DNA of 5,305 bases from Chloroflexota bacterium. Its GTDB lineage: Bacteria > Chloroflexota > Anaerolineae > Aggregatilineales > UBA3940. The DNA is taken from the NCBI GenBank assembly GCA_024643825.1, contig JAHEME010000261.1, positions 1-5,305 of the forward strand. Direction: 5' to 3'. The position numbers were made by a program, and so were the translations under genes. Positions 1-5,305 of the stretch are shown piece by piece. The first letter of the stretch is position 1; the number at the start of each line of letters is the position of its first letter. The notes beneath the pieces were generated by a model. It was not told the DNA's origin and did not search any database. It saw nothing but the letters and a program-made list of their open reading frames with translations.

Positions 1-1010
1 CCAAGGTGCGTCAGGCTGCCATTGACGCGGTTCATCGGTATGGAACAAGTGTCACTGGCTCTCGGTTCATGAATGGGACGCTTTCGATTCATCTTGAATT
101 GGAACGACGGTTGGCAAAGTTTGTAGGCAAAGAATCGGCGCTCGTTTTCAGTACTGGTTTCCAGACAAACCTTGGGGCTATCTCTGCGATAGTCGGACGA
201 GGTGACTACGTCATCACAGATAAGGACGACCACGCCAGCATCATTGATGGCTGCCGCCTCTCCTATGGAGAGATGAAACGCTTCAAACATAGTGACATGA
301 GAGACCTTGACCGCGTTCTGGAGCAATTGGGGCCAGAGGCTTCCAAGTTAGTGGTTGTCGATGGGGTGTACAGCATGGGGGGCGACATTGCGCCTCTACC
401 AAGCCTGAGCGAAATCTGCAAAAAACATAATGCACGTCTACTTGTTGATGATGCGCATAGCGTAGGTGTGCTGGCAGGAGGGCGAGGCACTGCTGCTCAC
501 TTTGGCGTAACCGACGATATTGACCTGATCACGGGTACTTTCAGTAAGTCGTTTGCGTCGATTGGGGGCTTCGTTGCAGGTGACGACCAGATAATTCACT
601 ATATTCAGCACTTTGCGCGTTCGCTCATCTTCAGCGCCGCACTCCCTGCACCGAATGTTGCTACTGTGCTAGCAGCACTGGATATTATCGAGACTGAACC
701 AGAGCACGTCCAGAAGCTATGGGATAATACGAGCCATATGAAGAAAGAATTCAAGATTCTTGGGTTCGAAATTGGCGAGAGTGAAACCCCTATCATCCCA
801 ATCATCATACGAGATGAAGGTCTCACCCTGTTGTTCTGGAAGGCGCTGCTAGATGCCGGGCTGTACACGAATGCGGTAATTCCCCCCGGCGTCCCACCGA
901 ACATGTCCCTGCTACGTACAAGTTATATGGCTACCCATACGCGCGAGCAGCTTGATCGTGCCCTTGGCATACTAGATAAAGTCGGACACGCGGTCGGAAT
1001 CCTCCACTAA
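1..1010 (+). CDS. Alpha-oxoamine synthase, serine palmitoyltransferase-like (5'-truncated by window edge)
   Basis: PLP-dependent fold-type I enzyme of the alpha-oxoamine synthase family (serine palmitoyltransferase, KBL, BioF). It would condense an amino acid, probably serine, with an acyl-CoA and release CO2, giving a 3-keto long-chain amine in the cytoplasm. The frame is open from base 3. The GTG at 6 is an internal valine, not a start, because family members are about 395-400 residues and some 60 N-terminal residues are missing. Counting that valine as residue 1: the ring-stacking His is H76 (DDHASI), the PLP ring-binding pair is D148/H151 (VDDAHS), and the Schiff-base lysine is K181 in GTFSKSFASIGGF. 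The TGSRFMNGT substrate-loop motif (17-25) and the C-terminal domain are complete, ending in TAA. The GTFSKSFAS context favours SPT-like proteins over KBL or BioF, but the exact acyl donor and amino acid cannot be read from sequence. The family call is very safe; the substrate is not. Confidence 0.92.
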   Translation, partial: KVRQAAIDAVHRYGTSVTGSRFMNGTLSIHLELERRLAKFVGKESALVFSTGFQTNLGAISAIVGRGDYVITDKDDHASIIDGCRLSYGEMKRFKHSDMRDLDRVLEQLGPEASKLVVVDGVYSMGGDIAPLPSLSEICKKHNARLLVDDAHSVGVLAGGRGTAAHFGVTDDIDLITGTFSKSFASIGGFVAGDDQIIHYIQHFARSLIFSAALPAPNVATVLAALDIIETEPEHVQKLWDNTSHMKKEFKILGFEIGESETPIIPIIIRDEGLTLLFWKALLDAGLYTNAVIPPGVPPNMSLLRTSYMATHTREQLDRALGILDKVGHAVGILH

Positions 1011-1019
1011 CCATTCAAC

Positions 1020-1050
1020 AAAAAAAGAGGCATCGGTGGATGCCTCTTTT
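1020..1050. terminator. Bidirectional intrinsic terminator between convergent genes
   Basis: A perfect 12-bp stem (1023-1034 AAAAGAGGCATC pairing with 1039-1050 GATGCCTCTTTT) closes a GGTG loop. It lies 9 bp after the TAA of the SPT-like gene and 22 bp after the stop of the convergent ParB-like gene. On the minus strand the hairpin is followed by seven U residues (A-run 1020-1026), a classic rho-independent terminator. On the plus strand only four U follow, so it should end both transcripts but work best for the minus-strand gene. Confidence 0.9.
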
Positions 1051-1072
1051 GATTCCTGGCTGACCCTGCCTC

Positions 1073-1996
1073 TTACTCCGCCGGAGGATTGAACCAGTTC
1101 TTGATCGTTCTGATCATCTGACCTACCATGCCAAATCGAGGTGTATTGGCGAGATCACTGGCAATCCGAGAAAACTGAACTGGCTCTTCCCGGTCTCTCA
1201 ATTCCTGATTGTAGCGCCATGCCCAGATGAAAAGGTCGGCTTCGGTGCGCGCTGGAAATCGCTCAAGAACACCCTGCTCACGAATGATCATCACGGCTGG
1301 CGTATAGATCATATCATACCAGGCCGTAACCGCATCCTCGTAGGAAATTGGCTGTTCGTCAATCTGTGCCAGAGCTTCCTGGTAGAGATCAATCTGAACA
1401 ACAATTTCCCGATAGCGACCCGGCGTAGTAAAGATAATCTGAGCGTCCGGGCGTAGATCGTTGAGTTTCGTATGCTCCAGAAAATTTGAATACTCAGCTT
1501 TTATCAGCACTTCATCCAGATCTGCTTGAGCACTTAACCCTACTGGGGACGGGAATTCCCAGATATACGCTTCAATCGTAGGCGCGCCATTCTGCCGGGC
1601 TACAGAAACTCGATGATTTCCATCGAGAACAAAATATGCCTCGCCAACCTGATACACCTCAATAGGCGGGACACCCTGCGTTGTGCTCAACTGATTAATT
1701 CGTTCCCATCGCTCCTGAAGATGTTTGCTGCGGGGCAAGAAGGTGCGTGTGAAATCTCGGTAGCGACCAACGCTCCCACGGATTTGATCCAAGTTTATTT
1801 GATGCATTCCACGATACGTCTTCTGATTCAGCCGAAGACGATCTCGTACTTCATCAAATGGGATCAAATTTGCCGGGCGGTCAGGAAGCATGCTTGTCAG
1901 TGATTCCATGAAGGCTGCCTGCCGCGCACGATCCCAACTTTGTCGGGCTTGAATCCGCGCTACCATATTCTCTTCGTTATTCACAAGTAAATACAT
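1073..1996 (-). CDS. ParB/sulfiredoxin-like domain protein of the DGNHR type
   Basis: A 307-residue soluble protein with no signal peptide or membrane segment. The core at about 66-140 resembles the ParB N-terminal/sulfiredoxin-like fold. A conserved lead-in (YRGMHQINLDQIRGSVGRY, 61-79) is followed by PPIEVYQVGEAYFVLDGNHRVSVARQNG (110-137), where D125-G126-N127-H128-R129 occupies the place of the ParB nucleotide-binding motif. The C-terminal part has PGRYREIVVQID (192-203) and a FPARTEADLFIWAW motif (247-260). From memory, proteins of this layout are frequent in Chloroflexota and are annotated only as ParB-like or hypothetical. There is no helix-turn-helix typical of chromosomal ParB and no parA next to it, so a segregation role is unlikely. 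Its function is unknown; nucleotide binding is the best inference. The ATG at 1996 is the first in-frame start after a TAA. M11 (ATG at 1966) is an alternative that better matches the N-termini I recall. A hairpin terminator follows, and a MITE lies upstream. Confidence 0.85.
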   Translation of the reverse strand: MYLLVNNEENMVARIQARQSWDRARQAAFMESLTSMLPDRPANLIPFDEVRDRLRLNQKTYRGMHQINLDQIRGSVGRYRDFTRTFLPRSKHLQERWERINQLSTTQGVPPIEVYQVGEAYFVLDGNHRVSVARQNGAPTIEAYIWEFPSPVGLSAQADLDEVLIKAEYSNFLEHTKLNDLRPDAQIIFTTPGRYREIVVQIDLYQEALAQIDEQPISYEDAVTAWYDMIYTPAVMIIREQGVLERFPARTEADLFIWAWRYNQELRDREEPVQFSRIASDLANTPRFGMVGQMIRTIKNWFNPPAE

Positions 1997-2004
1997 ATCC
2001 TCTA

Positions 2005-2038
2005 CAACAGCTACTGTTGGTACAGCAACCAGCTCCTT
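2005..2038 (-). promoter_or_regulatory. Leader of the ParB-like gene: distant strong Shine-Dalgarno and hairpin
   Basis: On the minus strand a strong AAGGAG (2033-2038) lies 36 nt before the annotated ATG, too far to serve it directly. Between them is a perfect 6-bp hairpin, CAACAG-TAG-CTGTTG (2005-2019). Only a GAGG 2 nt from the ATG is otherwise available. AAGGAG sits 4 nt before a TTG that opens a five-codon reading frame (2028-2011). Either the hairpin brings the strong site near the ATG, or the micro-ORF is translated, or the site is fortuitous. Confidence 0.3.
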
Positions 2039-2045
2039 TTTCTTC

Positions 2046-2053
2046 TTTTAAGG
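2046..2053. repeat. Target-site duplication, left copy (TTTTAAGG)
   Basis: This 8-bp TTTTAAGG is repeated exactly at 2193-2200, immediately outside the two ends of the 139-bp element. Removing the element and one copy restores a continuous ancestral intergenic sequence. Confidence 0.88.
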
Positions 2054-2192
2054 GTAACTACTCAGGCTGCCATTTTGTACCTAAATTGGCCTTTTTCGTT
2101 CTACACTGATAAATGGCTTTTGTACTCAAGTGGTCACTGGTAGATCGCTCATGATCAGCAAATTTGTACTCAAAAACAGGCTGAGTAGTTAC
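2054..2192. mobile_element. 139-bp MITE with IS66-type ends
   Basis: A non-coding element bounded by 16-bp terminal inverted repeats. The left end is GTAACTACTCAGGCTG (2054-2069). The right end is CAGGCTGAGTAGTTAC (2177-2192), whose reverse complement differs only at base 13. Looser similarity continues inward to roughly 35 bp if small gaps are allowed. It is flanked by perfect 8-bp duplications. Known IS66-family elements have ends beginning GTAA and make 8-bp target duplications, so an IS66-type transposase acting in trans is the best guess. No transposase frame fits in 139 bp, which makes it a MITE or an internally deleted derivative. The exact duplications and near-perfect ends suggest a fairly recent insertion. 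It lies in the ino1/ParB-like intergenic region, 57 bp upstream of the ParB-like ATG. Confidence 0.85.
2074..2173 (+). repeat. Three evenly spaced TTTGTAC direct repeats inside the MITE
   Basis: TTTGTACCTAA (2074-2084), TTTGTACTCAA (2119-2129) and TTTGTACTCAA (2163-2173) are in the same orientation. The last two are identical; the first differs at two adjacent bases. Start-to-start spacing is 45 and 44 bp. They could be transposase-binding sites or traces of internal duplication. Confidence 0.6.
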
Positions 2193-2200
2193 TTTTAAGG
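2193..2200. repeat. Target-site duplication, right copy (TTTTAAGG)
   Basis: An exact copy of 2046-2053, directly abutting the right inverted repeat of the MITE. The preceding C is also shared on both sides, but the 8-bp reading makes both element ends begin identically with GTAACTAC. Confidence 0.88.
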
Positions 2201-2230
2201 TATCACATTTCTTTATGCAGGCATAGAAAG

Positions 2231-2256
2231 CGCCCGGCGAAATCTACTGCCGGGCG
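2231..2256 (-). terminator. Probable intrinsic terminator of ino1
   Basis: A perfect 8-bp GC-only stem (CGCCCGGC 2231-2238, GCCGGGCG 2249-2256) with a 10-nt loop starts 23 bp past the ino1 stop codon. In the minus-strand transcript it is followed by a short, interrupted U-rich stretch (CUUUCU), so termination may be partial. It should separate ino1 from the ParB-like gene further downstream. Confidence 0.7.
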
Positions 2257-2279
2257 TGTTTGAGCGTTCTGTGGCAAGT

Positions 2280-3413
2280 CTATTGCGTCTTCTTTTTCCC
2301 ATTCGTCTGGGCAGACTGAGGCTTTGTTTCTCCTTCGCCAGCCCCCCCACGAATAAAGGCTTCTGTCTTTTCGCGGGCAATGTTATCTGTAAACTGAACG
2401 GGCGGCGACTTCATGAAATAGGAACTGGGTTCTATAAGCGAACCACTCAAGCCACGATCAAGGGCAAGTTTGGCGCAGCGGACCGCATCAATCGTCACAC
2501 CAGCGGAATTGGGACTATCCCATACTTCGAGCTTGAGCTCCAAATTTAGCGGAATGTCTCCGAACGTGCGGCCTTCCAGACGGATATAGGCCCACTTGCG
2601 ATCCGTCAGCCAGGGAACGTAGTCACTCGGGCCAATGTGTACATTCTCAGCCGCTATCTCATGATCAATCTGAGAGGTCACTGCGTTGGTTTTGCTGATC
2701 TTCTTGCTCTCGAGCCGTTCACGCTCCAGCATGTTGTAAAAATCCATATTGCCGCCCACATTGAGCTGGCTGGTGCGCTCCACGCGAACACCACGTTCCT
2801 CAAAGAGAGTCGTGAGCACACGATGGACAATCGTTGCGCCTACCTGACTCTTGATGTCATCGCCGATCACCGGGAGACCCTTCTCCTGGAAGCGTTTATT
2901 CCAGTAGTCTTCCCTCGCAATGAATACGGGGATGCAGTTTACGAAGGCGCAGCCGGCATTGAGAATCTGCTCCACGTACCACTTTGTCGCCTGCTCACTC
3001 CCTACCGGGAGGAAATTGATGACAACATCGGTATTGGTATCGCGCAAGATTTGCTCAATATTGGCCGTTTCGCCGGGGGCCTTCACAATCTTCTCTTTGA
3101 GATACTTTCCCAATCCGTCGTGGGTCATCCCCCGATGGACTGGCACGTTGAGCTTGGGAACATCCCCAAATTCCACCGTGTTGTTCTGCCCTGAGAAGAT
3201 CGCTTCGCTCAGGTCTTTGCCTACTTTGTCTGCGTCAATATCGAAAGCGGCGCTGAATTCAATATCATGGATGTGATAGCCCCCCAGATTGACATGCATC
3301 AATCCAGGAACCTGATCGGTTTCCTTCGCATTGTGGTAGTAATACACCCCTTGAACCAACGATGAGGCGCAATTCCCTACACCAATAATTGCTACCCGAA
3401 CTTTATCACTCAA
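2280..3413 (-). CDS. ino1: Myo-inositol-1-phosphate synthase (actinobacterial/archaeal type)
   Basis: A cytoplasmic NAD-dependent enzyme (EC 5.5.1.4) that converts D-glucose 6-phosphate into 1D-myo-inositol 3-phosphate, the committed step to inositol lipids and inositol-derived solutes. The 377-residue product matches the short mycobacterial Ino1 type in length and sequence. The N-terminal Rossmann motif is GVGNCASSL (11-19); LPVGSEQA is at 135-142. The active-site block is [12 protein letters not shown] (184-195) with lysine K188. LNVGGNMDF (217-225), [16 protein letters not shown] (227-242) and [11 protein letters not shown] (295-305) are also intact. A polar tail rich in G, E, K and Q (about 356-377) extends slightly beyond the usual end and is probably disordered. 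The start is TTG, set by a textbook AAAGGAG 7 nt upstream; the conserved [10 protein letters not shown] begins at residue 5, and no ATG competes. It has its own promoter after rnz and a hairpin terminator. Confidence 0.97.
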   Translation of the reverse strand: MSDKVRVAIIGVGNCASSLVQGVYYYHNAKETDQVPGLMHVNLGGYHIHDIEFSAAFDIDADKVGKDLSEAIFSGQNNTVEFGDVPKLNVPVHRGMTHDGLGKYLKEKIVKAPGETANIEQILRDTNTDVVINFLPVGSEQATKWYVEQILNAGCAFVNCIPVFIAREDYWNKRFQEKGLPVIGDDIKSQVGATIVHRVLTTLFEERGVRVERTSQLNVGGNMDFYNMLERERLESKKISKTNAVTSQIDHEIAAENVHIGPSDYVPWLTDRKWAYIRLEGRTFGDIPLNLELKLEVWDSPNSAGVTIDAVRCAKLALDRGLSGSLIEPSSYFMKSPPVQFTDNIAREKTEAFIRGGAGEGETKPQSAQTNGKKKTQ

Positions 3414-3420
3414 GTGTCGA

Positions 3421-3427
3421 CTCCTTT
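3421..3427 (-). promoter_or_regulatory. Shine-Dalgarno fixing the TTG start of ino1
   Basis: The minus-strand sequence AAAGGAG ends 7 nt before the TTG at 3413-3411. This ideal spacing makes the rare TTG a convincing start codon. Confidence 0.85.
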
Positions 3428-3428
3428 A

Positions 3429-3459
3429 CGCTCTCGCCAGCCGGGGCATGCGTCGAGCG
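3429..3459 (-). promoter_or_regulatory. Small hairpin in the ino1 5' leader
   Basis: On the minus strand, CGCTC (3455-3459) can pair with GAGCG (3429-3433), and CGC with GCG just inside across a small asymmetric loop. The foot of the stem ends next to the Shine-Dalgarno site. This might modulate translation. The stem is short and imperfect, so it may be chance. Confidence 0.2.
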
Positions 3460-3477
3460 ATTATGTACAGTGCCCCC

Positions 3478-3505
3478 ATTATACCCAGCACCCTCTAATC
3501 GTCAC
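3478..3505 (-). promoter_or_regulatory. Sigma-70-type promoter of ino1
   Basis: The minus strand carries a perfect -10 box TATAAT (3478-3483), a 16-bp spacer and a -35 box GTGACG (3500-3505, four of six matches to TTGACA). Initiation near 3471 would give a leader of roughly 58 nt. The -35 box overlaps the first base of the rnz stop codon, so ino1 can be transcribed independently of rnz. Confidence 0.65.
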
Positions 3506-4467
3506 TAGGAATTTGAACTTTCTGGCTCAAATCTGCTCAGTGGTTCACCACGCTTGATCAAAAAGTGATCGAAATCCCTGGCGACAACTGCCCCCGGAAA
3601 TGTTTCCTGTGCCTCGGCCAGGACATCGCGCTCACGATACCGCCGTGACAAATGGGTAAGGATCAGATGATCGGCATGGGCATCCTGTGCTAACAATGCT
3701 GCCTCGCGCGCTGTAATGTGCCCAAAGTGGCGAGCTAGCTCCTCTTCATAGTGCAGATAGGTTGCCTCTGAAATCAAGAGGTCAACGCCTTCAATAGCCG
3801 ATAGCAGCCCTTCAGTTCGTGCAGTATCTCCCAGAATACATACTTTCGTGCCTGGAATTTCCTCTCCCAGTACCTCGTCTGGCGCAATGATCCGACCATC
3901 TGAGAGCGTTACACTGCGCCCAGCGACAAGTTCCCGTCGTTCCGGACCTCTGGGAACTCCAAGACTCTCAGCTTTGTCGTTCAGGAAGGGGCGGCGGGCT
4001 TTTTCTTCGAAGCAGTAGCCGAAAGAATCTGCACCCCGATGCTGGACTTCAAATGCTGTGACACAGAAATCTTCATCCTCCATGAGGATGCCGGGTTTCA
4101 CATCAAATAATTCGATCTGTCCATCATCAAGGGCACTACGGGGAACAACCCCAACGCCGAACAAGAGCGCCTCCACACGATCTAGCGTCCGACGGCCACC
4201 CCAAATCTCGATGCGCTCGTTGGCATCCCAGCGAGCAAAGGTGGAGATCAGCCCGGCTAACCCCAGAATGTGATCGAGATGCCCATGTGTCAAGAGAATG
4301 CGATCTAATCGGCGAAATCCGAGTCCACTCCGAAGAATCTGCCGCTGAGTCCCTTCACCGCAATCGACAAGAAAGCGATATTTATTATAGATCACTATCT
4401 GAGCACTCAAACCTCGCTGAATCGAGGGTGCGCTCGCTGATGTGCCAAGAAATACAACTTCAAACAC
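3505..4467 (-). CDS. rnz: Ribonuclease Z (tRNase Z)
   Basis: A zinc-dependent metallo-beta-lactamase-fold endonuclease (EC 3.1.26.11) that cuts tRNA precursors after the discriminator base to form the mature 3' end. The 320 residues match the usual short bacterial form. All signature elements are present: LGTSASAPS (7-15), DCGEGTQRQ (35-43), and the metal motif HGHLDH with H61, H63, D65 and H66. Further ligands and catalytic residues are H143, D214 in GDTA, H250 in HFGHITA and H272 in LTHLS. Residues about 152-182 match the position of the flexible exosite arm that grips the tRNA elbow. The start is GTG, with AGAGGAA 5 nt upstream and the conserved FLGTSAS beginning at residue 6, so no longer start is needed. 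It is separated by 98 bp from the upstream gene and by 91 bp from ino1, so it may have its own promoter. Nothing is missing or broken. Confidence 0.97.
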   Translation of the reverse strand: MFEVVFLGTSASAPSIQRGLSAQIVIYNKYRFLVDCGEGTQRQILRSGLGFRRLDRILLTHGHLDHILGLAGLISTFARWDANERIEIWGGRRTLDRVEALLFGVGVVPRSALDDGQIELFDVKPGILMEDEDFCVTAFEVQHRGADSFGYCFEEKARRPFLNDKAESLGVPRGPERRELVAGRSVTLSDGRIIAPDEVLGEEIPGTKVCILGDTARTEGLLSAIEGVDLLISEATYLHYEEELARHFGHITAREAALLAQDAHADHLILTHLSRRYRERDVLAEAQETFPGAVVARDFDHFLIKRGEPLSRFEPESSNS

Positions 4468-4472
4468 AGGGC

Positions 4473-4479
4473 TTCCTCT
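4473..4479 (-). promoter_or_regulatory. Shine-Dalgarno fixing the GTG start of rnz
   Basis: AGAGGAA on the minus strand lies 5 nt before the GTG at 4467-4465, supporting GTG as the start. Confidence 0.7.
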
Positions 4480-4508
4480 GTGTGAAAGAAATTTCGAATC
4501 TCAATTTG

Positions 4509-4514
4509 ACTATA
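4509..4514 (-). promoter_or_regulatory. Possible -10 box for rnz
   Basis: The 98-bp gap upstream of rnz is AT-rich. On the minus strand it contains TATAGT (five of six matches to TATAAT), 41 nt before the GTG. No convincing -35 box was found 16-18 bp further upstream, so this is only a candidate. I see no clear terminator for the preceding gene in the gap, and read-through from it is possible. Confidence 0.25.
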
Positions 4515-4565
4515 ATCTTGCCGTGTTTAGCTTGTTTTAGCCACAATCGAGGGGAACGATCGCTC

Positions 4566-5282
4566 TCAGGACTGCTTGAACCACCGAATATCTAACCAGT
4601 TGATCAACTGGCGAGCTATGGGGTGGGTCAGACGCACCGAGGCCTCGAACCGCTGCGGAGAAAAAGCATACATCCGAATATAGTGCGGGCGCAGGACAAA
4701 GATCGAGTAGTCAGCTTCCCAACGTTTGCTCGTCCATAGAAAGGCAACCCCGGCTTCTCGCCTCATCAGATCCAGCCAGCGTCGCTTATCATAGGTACTG
4801 AGATCGGGAAGATGGAACCGCAGGGCCAGCATGTGATTCAAGGTGAAAGTAGATTCTGTAATGTTCGGCTCGCTGTAAATGTCAAAGGTCAACATCGCAC
4901 CGCCATCCTGACTGGTCAGCATGGCAGTCGCACGGCTGGCAGGGCGCGTATCCTGAGGTGAGCGAGCAATCGATGTCATTAGGGGAGCATTGGCAAAGCG
5001 ACGCGCTAACTCCGTATCAAGATCAATCTCACCCCGTAGAAACTGTTTGATGGTCAGGGGGGCTTGATCGACGCGAATGCTGCGTCGAAGAGAACCTGTC
5101 CCGCTTAGATCACGGAGAAGACGCTGCCGATCTTCGGCAGAAATGCGCGAATGCGTCGCCAGCGCAGCCGGATTCAACTGTCCGGTTCCGGGCGGGAGAC
5201 CGCCATCGCGCTCAAACTGCTTCTTGCGCGCCGCAGATCCTACCGTTGGCGTATCGCCGGGATCGTAATCAAAGTCGGTCAT
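4566..5282 (-). CDS. Conserved-looking hypothetical protein, function unknown
   Basis: I do not recognise this 238-residue protein. It has no signal peptide or membrane helix. Residues 1 to about 60 are polar and rich in G, P, D and R, so probably disordered. About 75-105 looks helical (TIKQFLRGEIDLDTELARRF), and 106-128 is another likely linker. From about 129 to the end it looks like a compact alpha/beta domain with hydrophobic strands (AMLTFDIYSEPN, FTLNHMLALRFHL, AGVAFLWTS, YSIFVLRPHYIRMYAFSP) and a C-terminal helix (PIARQLINWLDIRWF). It is rich in Trp, Tyr and Arg, with no obvious catalytic motif. The ATG is fixed by two consecutive in-frame TAG codons at 5298-5303, and a purine-rich GGGCGG precedes it. 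Codon use looks like its neighbours. It stands upstream of rnz in the same direction, but the 98-bp gap gives only weak support for a shared role. It ends in TGA. Confidence 0.8.
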   Translation of the reverse strand: MTDFDYDPGDTPTVGSAARKKQFERDGGLPPGTGQLNPAALATHSRISAEDRQRLLRDLSGTGSLRRSIRVDQAPLTIKQFLRGEIDLDTELARRFANAPLMTSIARSPQDTRPASRATAMLTSQDGGAMLTFDIYSEPNITESTFTLNHMLALRFHLPDLSTYDKRRWLDLMRREAGVAFLWTSKRWEADYSIFVLRPHYIRMYAFSPQRFEASVRLTHPIARQLINWLDIRWFKQS

Positions 5283-5305
5283 TGCCGCCCAATTCCCCTA
5301 CTAAA

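Noticed and set aside
6..8. GTG as the real start of the first gene
   Set aside because: The frame is open to the left edge, and a start here would remove about 60 residues that the family needs, so this is an internal valine.
605..904. 99-codon minus-strand frame inside the SPT-like gene
   Set aside because: It is a shadow of a conserved gene on the other strand, with low-complexity Ser/Pro-rich composition.
1613..1903. 96-codon plus-strand frame inside the ParB-like gene
   Set aside because: It is antisense to a convincing coding frame and shows no motif of its own.
1997..2053. MITE as a truncation of a longer ParB-like reading frame
   Set aside because: The in-frame TAA upstream of the ATG uses bases of the TTTTAAGG target sequence itself, so the stop existed before insertion; the element did not cut the coding region.
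2256..2549. 97-codon plus-strand frame over the end of ino1
   Set aside because: It begins within the terminator hairpin and runs antisense to ino1; composition is typical of a shadow frame.
2637..3194. 185-codon open frame on the plus strand
   Set aside because: It lies entirely antisense to ino1, which is unmistakable from its conserved motifs. The plus-strand translation has no recognisable family features and no ribosome site was noted.
4506..4516. Plus-strand TTGAC followed directly by TATAAT
   Set aside because: The boxes abut with no spacer, and no plus-strand gene lies downstream, so this is not a working promoter.
4499..4545. Short TTTAGC direct repeats in the gap upstream of rnz
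   Set aside because: Two copies of 6-8 bp in AT-rich DNA with no symmetry or further copies are expected by chance.

Overview
The window is a piece of ordinary bacterial chromosome of medium GC content. It carries five protein genes, one of them cut by the left edge. The gene set fits Chloroflexota best: an actinobacterial/archaeal-type inositol-phosphate synthase, a DGNHR-type ParB-like protein of a kind I recall from Chloroflexota genomes, and an SPT-like alpha-oxoamine synthase. This is an inference from family recall, not a database result.

Layout. Positions 1-1010 (+) hold the 3' five-sixths of a PLP-dependent alpha-oxoamine synthase, most like serine palmitoyltransferase. A strong bidirectional hairpin terminator (1020-1050) separates it from everything else, which is read from the minus strand. 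In minus-strand transcription order these are: a 238-residue protein I do not recognise (5282-4566); ribonuclease Z, rnz (4467-3505, GTG start); myo-inositol-1-phosphate synthase, ino1 (3413-2280, TTG start, with its own promoter overlapping the rnz stop codon); a GC-rich hairpin terminator (2231-2256); and a 307-residue ParB/sulfiredoxin-like protein (1996-1073).

The most notable non-coding feature is a 139-bp non-coding mobile element (2054-2192) between ino1 and the ParB-like gene. It has 16-bp terminal inverted repeats (15/16 matching) starting GTAA, and is flanked by a perfect 8-bp target duplication TTTTAAGG. Ends starting GTAA with 8-bp duplications are the signature of the IS66 family, so this looks like an IS66-type MITE. 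Inside are three evenly spaced TTTGTAC-type direct repeats. The element sits just upstream of the ParB-like gene and separates it from its ancestral upstream DNA.

How the genes relate. rnz makes tRNA 3' ends. ino1 makes inositol phosphate, and the SPT-like enzyme makes a long-chain ketoamine, so together they could supply inositol- and sphingoid-type lipids, although they are not in one operon. The minus-strand genes look like separately promoted units rather than a tight operon, with gaps of about 90-280 bp. No RNA gene, CRISPR array or complete transposase gene was seen.
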